From assembly GCA_001768325.1 (NCBI GenBank), contig MENQ01000024.1, positions 277,228 to 341,227 of the forward strand: a stretch of 64,000 nucleotides of DNA. Direction: 5' to 3'. Shown piece by piece: positions 54,412 to 64,000 of this stretch. The DNA is from Bacteroidetes bacterium GWC2_46_850 (GTDB lineage: Bacteria > Bacteroidota > Bacteroidia > Bacteroidales > Dysgonomonadaceae). Within the stretch, counting starts at the first letter, position 1, and each line of letters begins with the position of its first letter. The notes beneath the pieces are model-generated. The model made no database searches and had not been told where the DNA came from. It was given only the letters and a program-made list of their open reading frames with translations. A program made the translations under genes and the position numbers.

Positions 54412-56094
54412 ATGGAAGATTTAAACAGCTATTCAAGAACAATTACGCAGGATCCCACACAACCTGCAGCACAGGCTCAATTTTATGCATTGGGCTTGCG
54501 AGAGGAGGATCTGAAAAAAGCACAGGTAGGTATCGTGAGCATGGGTTACGACGGGAATCCCTGTAACATGCATCTGAACAATCTGGCCCTGGAGATCAAG
54601 AAAGGAGTATGGAAACATAGCCTGGCCGGGTTTATTTTTCACACCATCGGTGTGAGTGATGGTATGAGCAATGGGACCGATGGTATGCGTTATTCGCTGG
54701 TAAGCCGTGAAGTGATTGCCGACTCGATAGAGACTGTATGTGGCGCACAATATTACGATGCACTGATTGCCGTACCGGGGTGCGACAAGAATATGCCGGG
54801 CTCGCTGATTGCCATGGGACGTCTGAACCGGCCGGCCATCATGGTGTATGGCGGTACCATTGCGCCGGGTCATTACAAGGGAGAAGATCTGAATATTGTT
54901 TCCGCTTTTGAGGCATTGGGTCAAAAGATTGCCGGTAAGCTCGATGAGAAGGATTTTAAAGAGATCGTGAAGCGAAGTTGTCCGGGACCGGGTGCCTGTG
55001 GTGGCATGTACACTGCCAACACCATGGCCGCCGCCATCGAGGCGATGGGAATGAGCCTTCCCTACAGCAGCAGTAATCCAGCCATCAGCAAAGAGAAGAG
55101 GCAGGAGTGTCTGGATGCGGGAAAGTATATCCGTTTGCTCTTGGAAAGAGATATCAAGCCGAGAGACATCATGACCCGCAAAGCATTTGAAAACGCAATC
55201 ACCCTCGTAATTGCCCTGGGAGGAAGCACCAATGCCGTGCTACACCTGTTGGCCATGGCACGCACTGTGGAGGTGGAGCTAACACTGGGTGATTTTCAGT
55301 CTTTTAGCGACAGGGTGCCGCTGATGGCCGATTTCAAGCCGAGTGGAAAATACCTGATGGAAGATCTGCACAAAAAGGGTGGGGTACCGGCGGTGATGAA
55401 GTATTTGTTGCAAAAAGGGATGTTGCATGGTGAATGCATGACGGTGACCGGACAAACTATCGCAGAAAATCTGGCGGACATTCCTGATCTTGATTTTGAG
55501 GAACAGGATATCATCCATCCGCTTGAAAAGCCGCTGAAACCTACCGGTCACCTGCAGATTCTATACGGCAACCTGGCCGAGCGGGGAAGTGTTGCCAAGA
55601 TCAGCGGCAAGGAAGGAGAGCGGTTCGATGGACCTGCCCGTGTGTTTGATGGGGAGAAAGATCTCATTGCCGGAATTGCCAATGGTCGTGTCAGAGCGGG
55701 CGATGTGGTGGTAATCAGAAATGAGGGACCGCGGGGTGCTCCCGGTATGCCGGAGATGCTCAAGCCCACTTCTGCCATCATTGGCGCCGGGCTGGGTAAT
55801 TCGGTCGCTCTGATCACCGATGGTCGTTTCAGTGGCGGCACCCATGGATTTGTTGTCGGTCATATCACCCCGGAGGCATTTGAAGGGGGATTGATCGGTT
55901 TGGTGGAGGACGACGATCTCATTGTGATTGATGCGGTGAACAACAGCATCAATGTGAAAATAACGGACGAAGAAATTGCAAGGCGACGCGCTTCCTGGAT
56001 AAAACCTCCGCTGCGCGTAACAAAAGGCATCCTCTACAAGTATGCCAAACTGGTAAAGGATGCCTCTCAGGGATGTGTCACCGACGAAGACTGA
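54412..56094 (+). CDS. ilvD: Dihydroxy-acid dehydratase
   Basis: 560 aa. Third step of Ile/Val synthesis: dehydration of dihydroxy acids to 2-keto acids. The three Fe-S cluster Cys are Cys51 (DGNPCNMH), Cys124 ([12 protein letters not shown]) and Cys196 ([16 protein letters not shown]). The C-terminal [19 protein letters not shown] is the family signature, and its Ser is the base. No ilvB, ilvN or ilvC follows; the next gene is on the opposite strand, with a repeat tract between. Confidence 0.97.
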   Translation: MEDLNSYSRTITQDPTQPAAQAQFYALGLREEDLKKAQVGIVSMGYDGNPCNMHLNNLALEIKKGVWKHSLAGFIFHTIGVSDGMSNGTDGMRYSLVSREVIADSIETVCGAQYYDALIAVPGCDKNMPGSLIAMGRLNRPAIMVYGGTIAPGHYKGEDLNIVSAFEALGQKIAGKLDEKDFKEIVKRSCPGPGACGGMYTANTMAAAIEAMGMSLPYSSSNPAISKEKRQECLDAGKYIRLLLERDIKPRDIMTRKAFENAITLVIALGGSTNAVLHLLAMARTVEVELTLGDFQSFSDRVPLMADFKPSGKYLMEDLHKKGGVPAVMKYLLQKGMLHGECMTVTGQTIAENLADIPDLDFEEQDIIHPLEKPLKPTGHLQILYGNLAERGSVAKISGKEGERFDGPARVFDGEKDLIAGIANGRVRAGDVVVIRNEGPRGAPGMPEMLKPTSAIIGAGLGNSVALITDGRFSGGTHGFVVGHITPEAFEGGLIGLVEDDDLIVIDAVNNSINVKITDEEIARRRASWIKPPLRVTKGILYKYAKLVKDASQGCVTDED

Positions 56095-56095
56095 A

Positions 56096-56130
56096 AATCA
56101 GGAATCAGGGTTCAGGGTTTAGGAATCAGG
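56096..56130 (+). repeat. Heptanucleotide repeat tract E (ilvD and GH78 ends)
   Basis: Plus strand: AATCAGG, AATCAGG, GTTCAGG, GTTTAGG, AATCAGG; read on the minus strand the units are TCCTGAT, TCCTAAA, CCCTGAA, CCCTGAT, TCCTGAT. It starts two bases after the ilvD stop and supplies the stop codon (TGA at 56126-56128) of the converging GH78 gene. Confidence 0.75.
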
Positions 56131-58852
56131 AGTTTCCCGTCAAGTGGTAAGTGCCCGAGCCCAATTCAATTTCAATGGCGGTATCGGTCTGGTTGACGCT
56201 TCTCACGCCTTCACCTGCCGGTGTGGTGATATGCATCTCGCGTGGTAGCCTGACGACGGCCGATGTGTTGGCGGGGATTGATATCTCCCAGTCAAAGCTA
56301 TCGCCTGTTTTCGACCATTCACTTTTTATCTCCCCATACACGGAGTGATAGGATGCTTTTACATGGGATAGTCCTTCCGGAAACTTTGGTTCCATGAGGA
56401 GCTTCTTGTAAGCTACACTGCCCGGATGGTTTTTAATGCCGGCCAGGTCTTCGTAATACCAAATAAGCAGGTCGCCCAATAACATGACATGGTTACCTGA
56501 GTTCATTGCCGGATCGGCCGTATCACCGTTCCAGAGTTCCCAGATGGTGGTGGCTCCTTTGTCAATCATATAACCCCAACTTGGGTAGGTGGTGTTGGTG
56601 GCTATTTTGTAGGCAAGATTCACGTTGCCGTGTTGTGTGAGACCCCGCATCAGCTGCTGGATGCCCAGTACGCCGGTGCTGACGTGCCCGCCGAAATCGA
56701 CCTCTGTTTTCTCTACGATGTTCCCGAAGAGAGCGGCTTCGTATCCTTCCGGCACCAGGCCCAGCTGCAGTGAGAGGATGTTGGCGGTGACGGTATTGTT
56801 GTCGTACCTCGCAGAATCCGTGTTGAAGTAGGTGCGGTTGTAGGCATCCCTGATTTTTTCGGCCAGCTCCTGGTATCCCGGAATGTCGTCCCGGTTGCCG
56901 GTGAGTTCCGCAAATTCAATCATCAGGTTCAGTAGGCTGTAGTACATGGTTGTGCTCAACACCGGTCCTGCAGTTTTACGCGACGGATCCTGAGAATGAA
57001 TGAGTTCTTGTGATTCAGGAGGCATGCACCAGTCGCCATAGGTATCTTTCGTGATGATGTAATCCTGCATCGATACCTGCTGAATACGTTCCAGGTAATG
57101 CTTCATGGATGCATAGTGCCGGAATATGGGCGCTGTGTCGCCATACTGTTGCCACAGCATCTTTGCTCCGTAGAACCAGGCTGCCGGCCAGGTCACGTCA
57201 TCGTTGTAGATGGTCCAGTAGCGGGGTGATACCACCGAGACGCTTCCTTCGGGACTTTGAGAATCTTCGATATCCTGCAACCATTTGGCATAGAGATGTG
57301 CATTGTTGAATACAAATGCTTCACCGAAGCAGCCCGTTGCACGGTCACCCAGCCACCCTTGTCGCTCATCACGCTGGGGGCAGTCGGTGGGCATCCCCCG
57401 GTAGTTTCCCCGGATGCCCCAATAGGCATTTTTAAATATCCGATTGATAATTTCATTGTTTGTCTCAAAACTTCCGGTCGTTTCCATTTGATCGTAAATC
57501 ACCCTGCCGGTGAAGTTTTGCAATGCCGGTTTTTCTGCCAGTCCGGTGATTTCCACGAAGCGGAAGCCATGATAGACGAATGAGGGTTCCCAACTGAATA
57601 TGCCATCTACGGATGGAATATACCGATCGGTCACCTTTGCACTGCGTATGTTGGCGAGGTAGAGGGTGCTGTCGGGGTTCAGCAGTTCGGCAAAACGAAA
57701 AGTCACAGGTTGATCCTTTTTCCCTTTTAGGTTTGCCATCCGCAGCCAGCCCACCATGTTTTGTCCCATATCGAGAATATATCGACCATCGGTCAGTTCG
57801 GTGATTCCTGCGGGAGCAATCTCTTCCATGACCCTTATGTTGGGATTGGGCTGGGCGGTAAGTTCACCCCCCGGCTCTGCCATCAGATCGACTGCCTGCC
57901 ACTGACTGTCATCGAATGCTGTCCTGTTCCATTCTTTTATTTCCAGTCGCGCATCATACTCCTCCCCGTCGAACTCGTTGTTGGCAATGATGGGACCTTT
58001 GGAGGTCACCTTCCAGGATGCATCACTCACGATGAGGTCCGATGTGCCGTCGCCATATTCCACTTCCAGCTGCGCCAGCAGGCGAGGAAGTCCGAACAGT
58101 TGTGTTGCCGACTCTCTCATGCCAAAATAGCGTCCGTTGCCCAGTTTCACGGCCAGCAGATTTTCGCCTTTTTTAGCGAGCGATGTGACATCGTACACGT
58201 TGTAGTAAACCCTTTCAGGATACCAGGAGACGGTGGGTGCAAACACATCGTCCGACACCTTGTCCCCATTCAGGTAAGCTTCGTAGTTGCCCAGCCCCGA
58301 AATGTAGAGCATGGCCCGTTTTACCTGCTTTCCGGCGGTGAAAGGCTTGCGCAGGTAACGGGCAGCCAATCGTGTATTTTCCTTTACTGTCTCTTCCGGG
58401 TTGGAGAGTGAATCTTCACCGATCCACTGTGCCTGCCACTCCGCATGATCGAGTATGGCCATGCTCCAGTGTCCGGTACTGCTCCAGGCTGTCTCTCCCT
58501 TGTTGGTGATCACCTTTACCCGCCAGAAATAGGCATTGCGTGATTGAAGCTTCTCACCGGCATAGGGTATCAGCACCGACAGGTCGCTTTCGACGACACC
58601 GGAGTCCCACAGCAGGTTCTGTTCCTTCTTCAGGTCCTTTTCTGAACCGGCAACCTGAATTTGATAGCTTAGCTGTACCACATCGGACAATGCCGATCTG
58701 ATTTGCCATGAGAAACGCGGCTGGGTGTCTGCCACACCATCCGGATTTTCCTGCATTTCCACTCTCAGGGAGGTTGCTTCTGTCTGTGCTTTCCCGCATC
58801 CGGTCATCAGTATGATGGATAGGAGACCGATTAATAAGTAAATGTTCTTCAT
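56126..58852 (-). CDS. Alpha-L-rhamnosidase (GH78), lipoprotein
   Basis: 908 aa. The lipoprotein signal ends MTGC (Cys19). The multidomain layout of GH78 is visible: N-terminal beta domains (about 30-330), then an (alpha/alpha)6 barrel. The catalytic region has PTDCPQRDERQGWLGD (about 490-505), which holds the general acid Glu, and YFNTDSARYDNNTVTANILS later on. The C-terminal beta domain (about 800-905) has the GEIKSEWSKTGDSFDWEI pattern. It releases terminal alpha-L-rhamnose. As a lipoprotein it probably acts at the cell surface or periplasm. Its stop codon is in a repeat tract. Confidence 0.94.
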   Translation of the reverse strand: MKNIYLLIGLLSIILMTGCGKAQTEATSLRVEMQENPDGVADTQPRFSWQIRSALSDVVQLSYQIQVAGSEKDLKKEQNLLWDSGVVESDLSVLIPYAGEKLQSRNAYFWRVKVITNKGETAWSSTGHWSMAILDHAEWQAQWIGEDSLSNPEETVKENTRLAARYLRKPFTAGKQVKRAMLYISGLGNYEAYLNGDKVSDDVFAPTVSWYPERVYYNVYDVTSLAKKGENLLAVKLGNGRYFGMRESATQLFGLPRLLAQLEVEYGDGTSDLIVSDASWKVTSKGPIIANNEFDGEEYDARLEIKEWNRTAFDDSQWQAVDLMAEPGGELTAQPNPNIRVMEEIAPAGITELTDGRYILDMGQNMVGWLRMANLKGKKDQPVTFRFAELLNPDSTLYLANIRSAKVTDRYIPSVDGIFSWEPSFVYHGFRFVEITGLAEKPALQNFTGRVIYDQMETTGSFETNNEIINRIFKNAYWGIRGNYRGMPTDCPQRDERQGWLGDRATGCFGEAFVFNNAHLYAKWLQDIEDSQSPEGSVSVVSPRYWTIYNDDVTWPAAWFYGAKMLWQQYGDTAPIFRHYASMKHYLERIQQVSMQDYIITKDTYGDWCMPPESQELIHSQDPSRKTAGPVLSTTMYYSLLNLMIEFAELTGNRDDIPGYQELAEKIRDAYNRTYFNTDSARYDNNTVTANILSLQLGLVPEGYEAALFGNIVEKTEVDFGGHVSTGVLGIQQLMRGLTQHGNVNLAYKIATNTTYPSWGYMIDKGATTIWELWNGDTADPAMNSGNHVMLLGDLLIWYYEDLAGIKNHPGSVAYKKLLMEPKFPEGLSHVKASYHSVYGEIKSEWSKTGDSFDWEISIPANTSAVVRLPREMHITTPAGEGVRSVNQTDTAIEIELGSGTYHLTGNS

Positions 58853-58946
58853 ACGTTTTTTTTATTTACGTTTTTTTTAGAATGACTGAATTTTCGTAAT
58901 TGAATAAATTGGGTAAGGCAAAAATATGCTGTCAGGAAAACGGTTT

Positions 58947-61745
58947 TCAATTTGAAAATTGATACGTTCCTGCATCAATCTCAAACAAAATGTATCCTTT
59001 CTTTTTATCCTTCCGCCTTGACAGGCCGGAATCCTCCTTCACCTTTTTACCGGCTTCATCGGGAAACCACACCGTAGCGTGACAGTTGGGAGGGACGGTT
59101 ACCTTCAGTGTCAATCTTCCTTTTGTGCGTTTCCAGGAGGAGCGGATCAGACCCGCCGGTGAGTCGAAATCTGCATGTGCCCATGAGACCTGCGATTCGG
59201 TCAGCTGGGGTATCCTGATATGAAAATTCCGGTAACCTGGTGTCACGGCATCCTTGCGTATACCTGCCACTCCGTCTACATACCATGCGCCGGGAGAGAG
59301 ATAGGAGCTGTGCAGGAGAGAATGTCCAGGAAGATCTTTCTCCCACATCTCCCAGATGGTGGTGGCACCATTCTCCCGCATATAACCCCAACCCGGATAA
59401 GTTGTTTGTGATGTCATGGAGAATATCAGGTCATCACGACCCTCCTCGCGCAGCACTTTAAAAAGCATGGCACCACCAGTTATACCCACATCGATATGCC
59501 CCTTCTGGCGGACAAGGATCTCCTTTTCCAGTCTATCCATGACGTTGACACGCTCTGCCGCCGGCATGATATCGCCGTAAAGTGCAGCAGCCAGACTTCG
59601 CATGGTTCCGTCGGCATAATTGTGATCATCGTGATGATAGTATTTATTGTGAATCGCTTTGCTGGCTGCTTCCGCCTGAAGTTGCCATTCTTGCGCCTCT
59701 GTGGTTTTGCCGATCAGGTGGGCGATCTGTGCCGCTGTTTTCAGGTTATAGATCCAGTAACAATTATTAAAAAAGAGGTTTTCATCGGAGTGATTGTTCA
59801 TCCCAGCGGCTGTTGCTCCCGGCCAGAGCCAGTCTCCCAGAAAATCCCACTCTCCGCCATACCGTTTCAGCATGTTGTTTTCAACGTGTGAATCCAGAAA
59901 AGACAGCCATCCTTTGATCATGTCGAAATTCTCTTCCAGTACATCCCTGTCGCCGTGGTATTGGTACATAAACCAGGGGAGCGTGACCACAATGCCACCC
60001 CAGGCGGGTCCTCCCCCACCGTGATAGGTGGGTGCTGTCTGCGGCAGAATACCTCCGCCCAGATGACGGCCGCTGCCCTCATGCCTGCGGGCCCAGTCGG
60101 TGTTGTTCATGTTGCCCACCATCGGCTCGGTGCCCTGTACATCGCGCCAGTCCTCCAGCCATTTGTTGTAAAATGCTCCCAGCTTGTAGTTGAGCAGTCC
60201 CGTTTCGGAAGTGGCATGCGCATCACCCCCATAACCAAATCGTTCCCGCTGGGGGCAGTCGACGATATATCCGCCGAGCGACAAATTTTCAAAGGTCCAT
60301 TTTACGGTGTTGTAGATCCAGTTCTGCAGTGAATCGGAACAAGAAAAGGTGGTTGCATCTTCAAAACCGGTGCGCACCATCCACCCTTTGATATCCATCT
60401 TACGGGGAGGAGATGAAGCACCCTTGATGGTGATCCAGCGGCCCGACATGTAGTTGAATCGGTTCTGAAAGATACCCTCACCTGAAGGATCCATCACATA
60501 GGCACTCTGCAGGTTGAAGGTCATCTCCTCCTGTTCTCTTTCAGAGTACAAAAAACGGATCGTATCCCCGGGATTTCCTTTTACCCGGATCGCTGTTATC
60601 CCAGCAAAGTTAACTCCCATATCCACCCGGAAGGATCCATCGGGGCGACTTTCGATGGCGATGGGTTGAATTTCATCCAGTATTCGATTGGTTTCCACGC
60701 GTTGTGAAGACAAGGTAAGGGCAGGTGTAAAAATCTGGGCAAAATCCCAGGTACGATCGTCGAAGGTGGACAGATTCCATCCATCTATTTCCTTGTTGGC
60801 ATCCCATATCTCGCCTCCGTAGCCTCCCACGCCAAATCCCCAGTTGCCGGTCAACATATTGGGGCTCGGATGGGTTTTCCAGCTTTCATCGGTCACAATG
60901 CGGTTGATTTTTTCTCCTTTTTCATCAAAGAGATCGGCCTGCGCAATCACGATGGGTGCACGTGGTTTGTCGGCAGTAGCATAGGGTGCATAAATGGACC
61001 AGGAAGTTCCCAGCCACAAGGCGATGACATTATCGCCCTGCTGCAATGCAGACGCTATATCATAGGCTATATAGCGAGCTCGTTTGGTATGATCGGTGAC
61101 GGCCGGCGCCAGCAGGTGATCGCCCATTTTCTGCCCGTTTACATATACCTCGTGATACCCTACCGACGCCACAAAGAAAGTGGCCTTAGACGGTTTCTCC
61201 TTTAAACGGAATGTTTTCCTGAACCAGGGATCTGGCATCTTGTTGGACCCCTCTGCCGGATCATATGCTTCTCCCGTGCCGATCCACTTTGCCGTCCACT
61301 CATCCTGCGAAAACAAGCCGGTACTCCACGCAGATACTTCACTGAAACCTGATTCATTTCCTCTTTCATCTTTTACCGACACCTTCCAGCAGTATTGACG
61401 ATCCGATTGCAACGGTTTGCCGTTGTATTTGATCAGCTGCATGGCATCTGACGGCACCCAGCCTGAGTCCCACATATCGCCGCAGTGGCTGTCAAGTTGT
61501 TGCCGTGAACCGGCGACCAGAATCCGGTAGGCTGTCTGCCGTTGTCCATGGGCAGTCTCTTTTGTGGCCTGCAGCTTCCAGCTAAAGCGGGGTTGCTCCA
61601 CATCCAGTCCGGAAGGATTTGTCAGATATTCGCAGGTGGGTTGTATCGGGGTGATGCTGCTGTTGTAACTGCTACCTTGCGCATATGCACCAAACGTAAC
61701 AGTGATGATCAGCATGCATAGGATGCTTTTTATTCGTGTCTTCAT
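58947..61745 (-). CDS. GH78-family alpha-L-rhamnosidase, secreted, variant motif
   Basis: 932 aa. Signal peptide at about 1-22 (GAYAQ), no lipobox. The GH78 pattern is visible: PTCEYLTNPSGLDVEQPRFSW at the start, the substrate-binding beta domains, then the catalytic barrel with VDCPQRERFGYGGDAHATSE (about 495-515), which differs from DCPQRDERxGW in its sister gene. WGYMRENGATTIWEMWEKD and the C-terminal GLIRSSWKRTKGRLTLKV follow. The Glu of RERFGYGGD is likely equivalent to the general acid. A different linkage or aglycone specificity is likely. Confidence 0.92.
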   Translation of the reverse strand: MKTRIKSILCMLIITVTFGAYAQGSSYNSSITPIQPTCEYLTNPSGLDVEQPRFSWKLQATKETAHGQRQTAYRILVAGSRQQLDSHCGDMWDSGWVPSDAMQLIKYNGKPLQSDRQYCWKVSVKDERGNESGFSEVSAWSTGLFSQDEWTAKWIGTGEAYDPAEGSNKMPDPWFRKTFRLKEKPSKATFFVASVGYHEVYVNGQKMGDHLLAPAVTDHTKRARYIAYDIASALQQGDNVIALWLGTSWSIYAPYATADKPRAPIVIAQADLFDEKGEKINRIVTDESWKTHPSPNMLTGNWGFGVGGYGGEIWDANKEIDGWNLSTFDDRTWDFAQIFTPALTLSSQRVETNRILDEIQPIAIESRPDGSFRVDMGVNFAGITAIRVKGNPGDTIRFLYSEREQEEMTFNLQSAYVMDPSGEGIFQNRFNYMSGRWITIKGASSPPRKMDIKGWMVRTGFEDATTFSCSDSLQNWIYNTVKWTFENLSLGGYIVDCPQRERFGYGGDAHATSETGLLNYKLGAFYNKWLEDWRDVQGTEPMVGNMNNTDWARRHEGSGRHLGGGILPQTAPTYHGGGGPAWGGIVVTLPWFMYQYHGDRDVLEENFDMIKGWLSFLDSHVENNMLKRYGGEWDFLGDWLWPGATAAGMNNHSDENLFFNNCYWIYNLKTAAQIAHLIGKTTEAQEWQLQAEAASKAIHNKYYHHDDHNYADGTMRSLAAALYGDIMPAAERVNVMDRLEKEILVRQKGHIDVGITGGAMLFKVLREEGRDDLIFSMTSQTTYPGWGYMRENGATTIWEMWEKDLPGHSLLHSSYLSPGAWYVDGVAGIRKDAVTPGYRNFHIRIPQLTESQVSWAHADFDSPAGLIRSSWKRTKGRLTLKVTVPPNCHATVWFPDEAGKKVKEDSGLSRRKDKKKGYILFEIDAGTYQFSN

Positions 61746-61753
61746 CGTTATGA

Positions 61754-63682
61754 TTAATTGCTGGGGTTATACAATTGGGGCATCCAGACCCGGAAGAAGG
61801 GAAAGCCGTTGATGGTATTCCCTGCCGATGCATAATCGCAAAAATGTACCGTTACCGGTTTGGCTCCCTGTTCCGTATAAGATTCTGGAATGAAATCGGC
61901 AGAAAAAAGCATCCACATATTCGCGTCGGATGTCTCCCGGCACGTTACATCAACAGTTCCATCCTCATTCAGTACCGGGGCCAGGATAGCTTCAAGTGCG
62001 GGATTACCCAGCCGCTCATCCCTGGTTAGCAGAACCGGGCCACGAGTGACGGCTACATATTCCGGCTGGTTACCCATCCGGTGCACCTTTCCCTTCATCT
62101 CAAGTTCAACTGAAATCCGGTCGTCGTTTTTCCAGTTGCGGGTCAATCTCAGGTAATCGCCCGGCGTTACCTTTTCTGTTGTCATCCCGTTCACAGATAC
62201 GATGGAGGAGCTGCTCCATGCGGGAATCCGCAAGGCGATCTCCATCTGCTCATCTTTGGGCAGCTCCAGCATAATCTCGATCTTGCCCGACCGTGGATAG
62301 TCGGTTTTCTGAACTACCCCGATGGTTTGATTACCGGGTGTGTGCAGCCGGTAGGTGCCATCGATATAAAAATTGAGCGAGATGCCCTGCACCGACTGCA
62401 TCACGCTGGTGTGGGGGATTGTGAAGAGTCCCCTTGGCCCGCTTGCGTTGCAGCAGTTGAGTCCCATGCCACACTGTTCCGATCCTTCCAGCCGCTGTCC
62501 GGCGAGGGGGGTATATTTAGCCCAATCGGAGCCATCGGGGCGCATCGCCCCCAGTAGTGCATTGTAAAAGGTTTGTTCGATGGCATCGGCATACTTCGCT
62601 TCTCCCGTCAGGCGTAGCAGCTGCTGGTTGAATTTGATCCAGGTGACGGTGACACAGGTCTCCTGGTAATGTGCGATGGGCATTGTCTGTTTCTCTTTTC
62701 CCGAAAACCAGGCTTCCATCGCGGAGCCGGAGCCGGCTATATTTATTTCACTCTCTGTGATGCTTTGCCATGTTTGTTCGGCAGCCGTTTTATATGCTTC
62801 TTTTCCCGTTATCCGGTATAACTCAAGCAGTCCCTCATAGCAGGACATCATCTCATAAGCTTTCTGTCCCTGTTCCCATCCGTACCAGCTTTTCTCGGGT
62901 TTGGGAAAGCGTTTTCCCACGGGGACAGCAGCCCTGGATATCAGTTGAGGACCCTCCGGTGTTTCCCATTGTCGGACAATCTCTTCGGCGAACGCCAGGT
63001 ATTTTTGATTTCCTGTTCGGTTGTAGAGTTGACATATTGGTTCCAGCACCGATGATGCAGCCATACCCCGATGGTTTCCCATCTGGACGATATTCGCATG
63101 TTGTTCCCCGAGTTCCCGAATCAGGAAATCAGCCCCACGGGTGGCTGCTTCCAGTGCTTTTTTGTCTTTTGTAATATCGTAGTAGGCTATCAAGCCAAGC
63201 ATGGAATATTTTCTGCCCCAGATATCCCACGCTTTCAGCCGGCTTTCCGGTGCGTAGTTTCCAATATAACCGTCGGGTGTTTGGGTAGCCATTAACCCCT
63301 CTGCCGCGCTTTTTAACTTTGCATGGAGCATGGGAGAGGGATTGTACTGATAGGCAAGTGCTGCAGAAGTGAACCATTTTCCCCAAAATTCACCCTGCCA
63401 ACAGCTGTGTTCATCCCGTACTGTGAATGGTTCAACGAGCCTTTTCACATCTTGTGCCAGGATGCGATTGTTGTAGGAGGCATCAAATTTCCCTCCTACA
63501 TAGCCATTCACTTCCACGCTGGTTGCCACCGAAAGTTTATCCTTTGCCTTTTGTTGCGGAGCTGATTGTTGTCCGTTGGCGGTCAGGGAGATGCACAGCA
63601 GGACGGTGATGGATGCCTGTGGCAGTTCTGTTATAGAGAGTACCCTACATTTCATTATGTTTTTCAGTTTCATGTTTTTCAA
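61754..63682 (-). CDS. GH127/DUF1680-family glycoside hydrolase
   Basis: 642 aa. N-terminal signal peptide (hydrophobic at about 23-37, ending ANGQQ). The (alpha/alpha)6 barrel follows. The metal/nucleophile Cys of characterised beta-L-arabinofuranosidases correspond to ETC (Glu341, Cys343) and CC (Cys410, Cys411). The spacing (67 residues) is close to the 77 in HypBA1. It could act on beta-L-arabinofuranose or another sugar such as aceric acid, as family members vary. It is 8 bases from GH78 and 22 from the next gene, so it is in an operon with them. Confidence 0.9.
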   Translation of the reverse strand: MKNMKLKNIMKCRVLSITELPQASITVLLCISLTANGQQSAPQQKAKDKLSVATSVEVNGYVGGKFDASYNNRILAQDVKRLVEPFTVRDEHSCWQGEFWGKWFTSAALAYQYNPSPMLHAKLKSAAEGLMATQTPDGYIGNYAPESRLKAWDIWGRKYSMLGLIAYYDITKDKKALEAATRGADFLIRELGEQHANIVQMGNHRGMAASSVLEPICQLYNRTGNQKYLAFAEEIVRQWETPEGPQLISRAAVPVGKRFPKPEKSWYGWEQGQKAYEMMSCYEGLLELYRITGKEAYKTAAEQTWQSITESEINIAGSGSAMEAWFSGKEKQTMPIAHYQETCVTVTWIKFNQQLLRLTGEAKYADAIEQTFYNALLGAMRPDGSDWAKYTPLAGQRLEGSEQCGMGLNCCNASGPRGLFTIPHTSVMQSVQGISLNFYIDGTYRLHTPGNQTIGVVQKTDYPRSGKIEIMLELPKDEQMEIALRIPAWSSSSIVSVNGMTTEKVTPGDYLRLTRNWKNDDRISVELEMKGKVHRMGNQPEYVAVTRGPVLLTRDERLGNPALEAILAPVLNEDGTVDVTCRETSDANMWMLFSADFIPESYTEQGAKPVTVHFCDYASAGNTINGFPFFRVWMPQLYNPSN

Positions 63683-63704
63683 AAGTTAAGCGTATTACAA
63701 TTTT

Positions 63705-64000
63705 TTATATTGTGTCTCTGAATATCAATATATGGGATCCGGACGGCAGCTTTATGATGCTGTTTCCCTTCTGATCACCCTGTATTCTTTTCATCCTGTT
63801 CGGAATGATTTCAGCATTTTCCGCCAGATACAGTGTAGCACTGCTGTTTGCTGGTACAATCACCTCATAGATTATCCGATCATTTTCCCGTTTCCAGCTG
63901 GATTTGATCAGCCCATAGGGTGATTTATATTCCGCGTTGAAATGTTGCAGATCTTTCTCAAAGTGGGGGCGTAGGATGATGTGTTTGAAGCCGGGCTGTT
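63705..64000 (-). CDS. GH78-like rhamnosidase, 3' end only (cut by the window)
   Basis: 98 codons of the C-terminal beta domain, running to a TAA at 63705. The pattern GFKHIILRPHFEKDLQHFNA, then YKSPYGLIKSSWKRENDRI and VIVPANSSATLYL, matches the C-terminal end of GH78 proteins (compare the two complete ones here). The stop lies 22 bases before the GH127 start. It is the first gene in the visible run of four; the catalytic part is outside the window. Confidence 0.85.
   Translation of the reverse strand, partial: QPGFKHIILRPHFEKDLQHFNAEYKSPYGLIKSSWKRENDRIIYEVIVPANSSATLYLAENAEIIPNRMKRIQGDQKGNSIIKLPSGSHILIFRDTI

Overview
This window looks like the chromosome of a Bacteroidota bacterium, most likely order Bacteroidales and possibly near Dysgonomonadaceae/Porphyromonadaceae. 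The evidence is: several promoters of the Bacteroidota form (TTTG or TTG, about 19-20 nt, then TAnnTTTG); a truncated hybrid two-component regulator with an AraC output domain; an HU relative of the HIG type; a V-type ATPase operon with a DUF2764 gene; fimbrillin-like and DUF4369 lipoproteins; an anaerobic sulfatase-maturase; and a cluster of GH78 and GH127 enzymes. No insertion sequence, prophage, CRISPR array or rRNA was seen. The family placement is inference.

Layout. 1-7 kb: the 5' part of pnp, an OmpA-like porin, then an HU-like protein, an unknown 217-aa protein and a 940-aa coiled-coil lipoprotein, all on the minus strand. 7-11 kb: an orphan hybrid regulator and a divergent thioredoxin-fold lipoprotein that lacks the CxxC pair. 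11-19 kb: housekeeping genes (HIT protein, greA, coaA-htpG, an ECF sigma factor, a Na+/Ca2+ exchanger, lon). 19-30 kb: trmN6, a secreted sialidase, hpt, tonB, a polyprenyl diphosphate synthase, a conserved unknown gene overlapping tatD, tRNA-Ser(GGA), an exbB / unknown membrane protein / exbD / exbD operon, and an anaerobic sulfatase-maturating enzyme. 30-38 kb: a DoxX protein, the SRP (4.5S) RNA with its promoter and terminator, pepT, gcvT, a flippase-like membrane protein, an SDR, folD, ffh and a cation diffusion facilitator. 38-46 kb: a seven-gene V-type ATPase operon. 46-52 kb: a complete RND efflux operon (adaptor, pump, TolC). 52-56 kb: an SGNH hydrolase, a 44-aa cysteine protein, a fimbrillin-like lipoprotein and ilvD. 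56-64 kb: a minus-strand run of three GH78 enzymes (one cut by the window end) and one GH127/DUF1680 enzyme, probably part of a locus for rhamnose-containing plant glycans.

How the genes fit together. SRP RNA and its protein Ffh are encoded within 7 kb of each other. The V-ATPase membrane rotor carries the full set of residues that bind Na+ in Enterococcus hirae NtpK, so this ATPase probably moves Na+. TonB and its ExbB/ExbD motor are encoded 3 kb apart and would energise outer-membrane uptake. The sialidase, the sulfatase-maturase and the GH78/GH127 cluster point to life on host or plant glycans.

The least expected signal is a family of heptanucleotide repeats (consensus nnCTGAy, often closing with nnCTGAA then ngCTAAA). 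It occurs at gene junctions near 31.9, 35.9, 46.1 and 56.1 kb, and at two of them it runs straight into a start codon (gcvT, folD).
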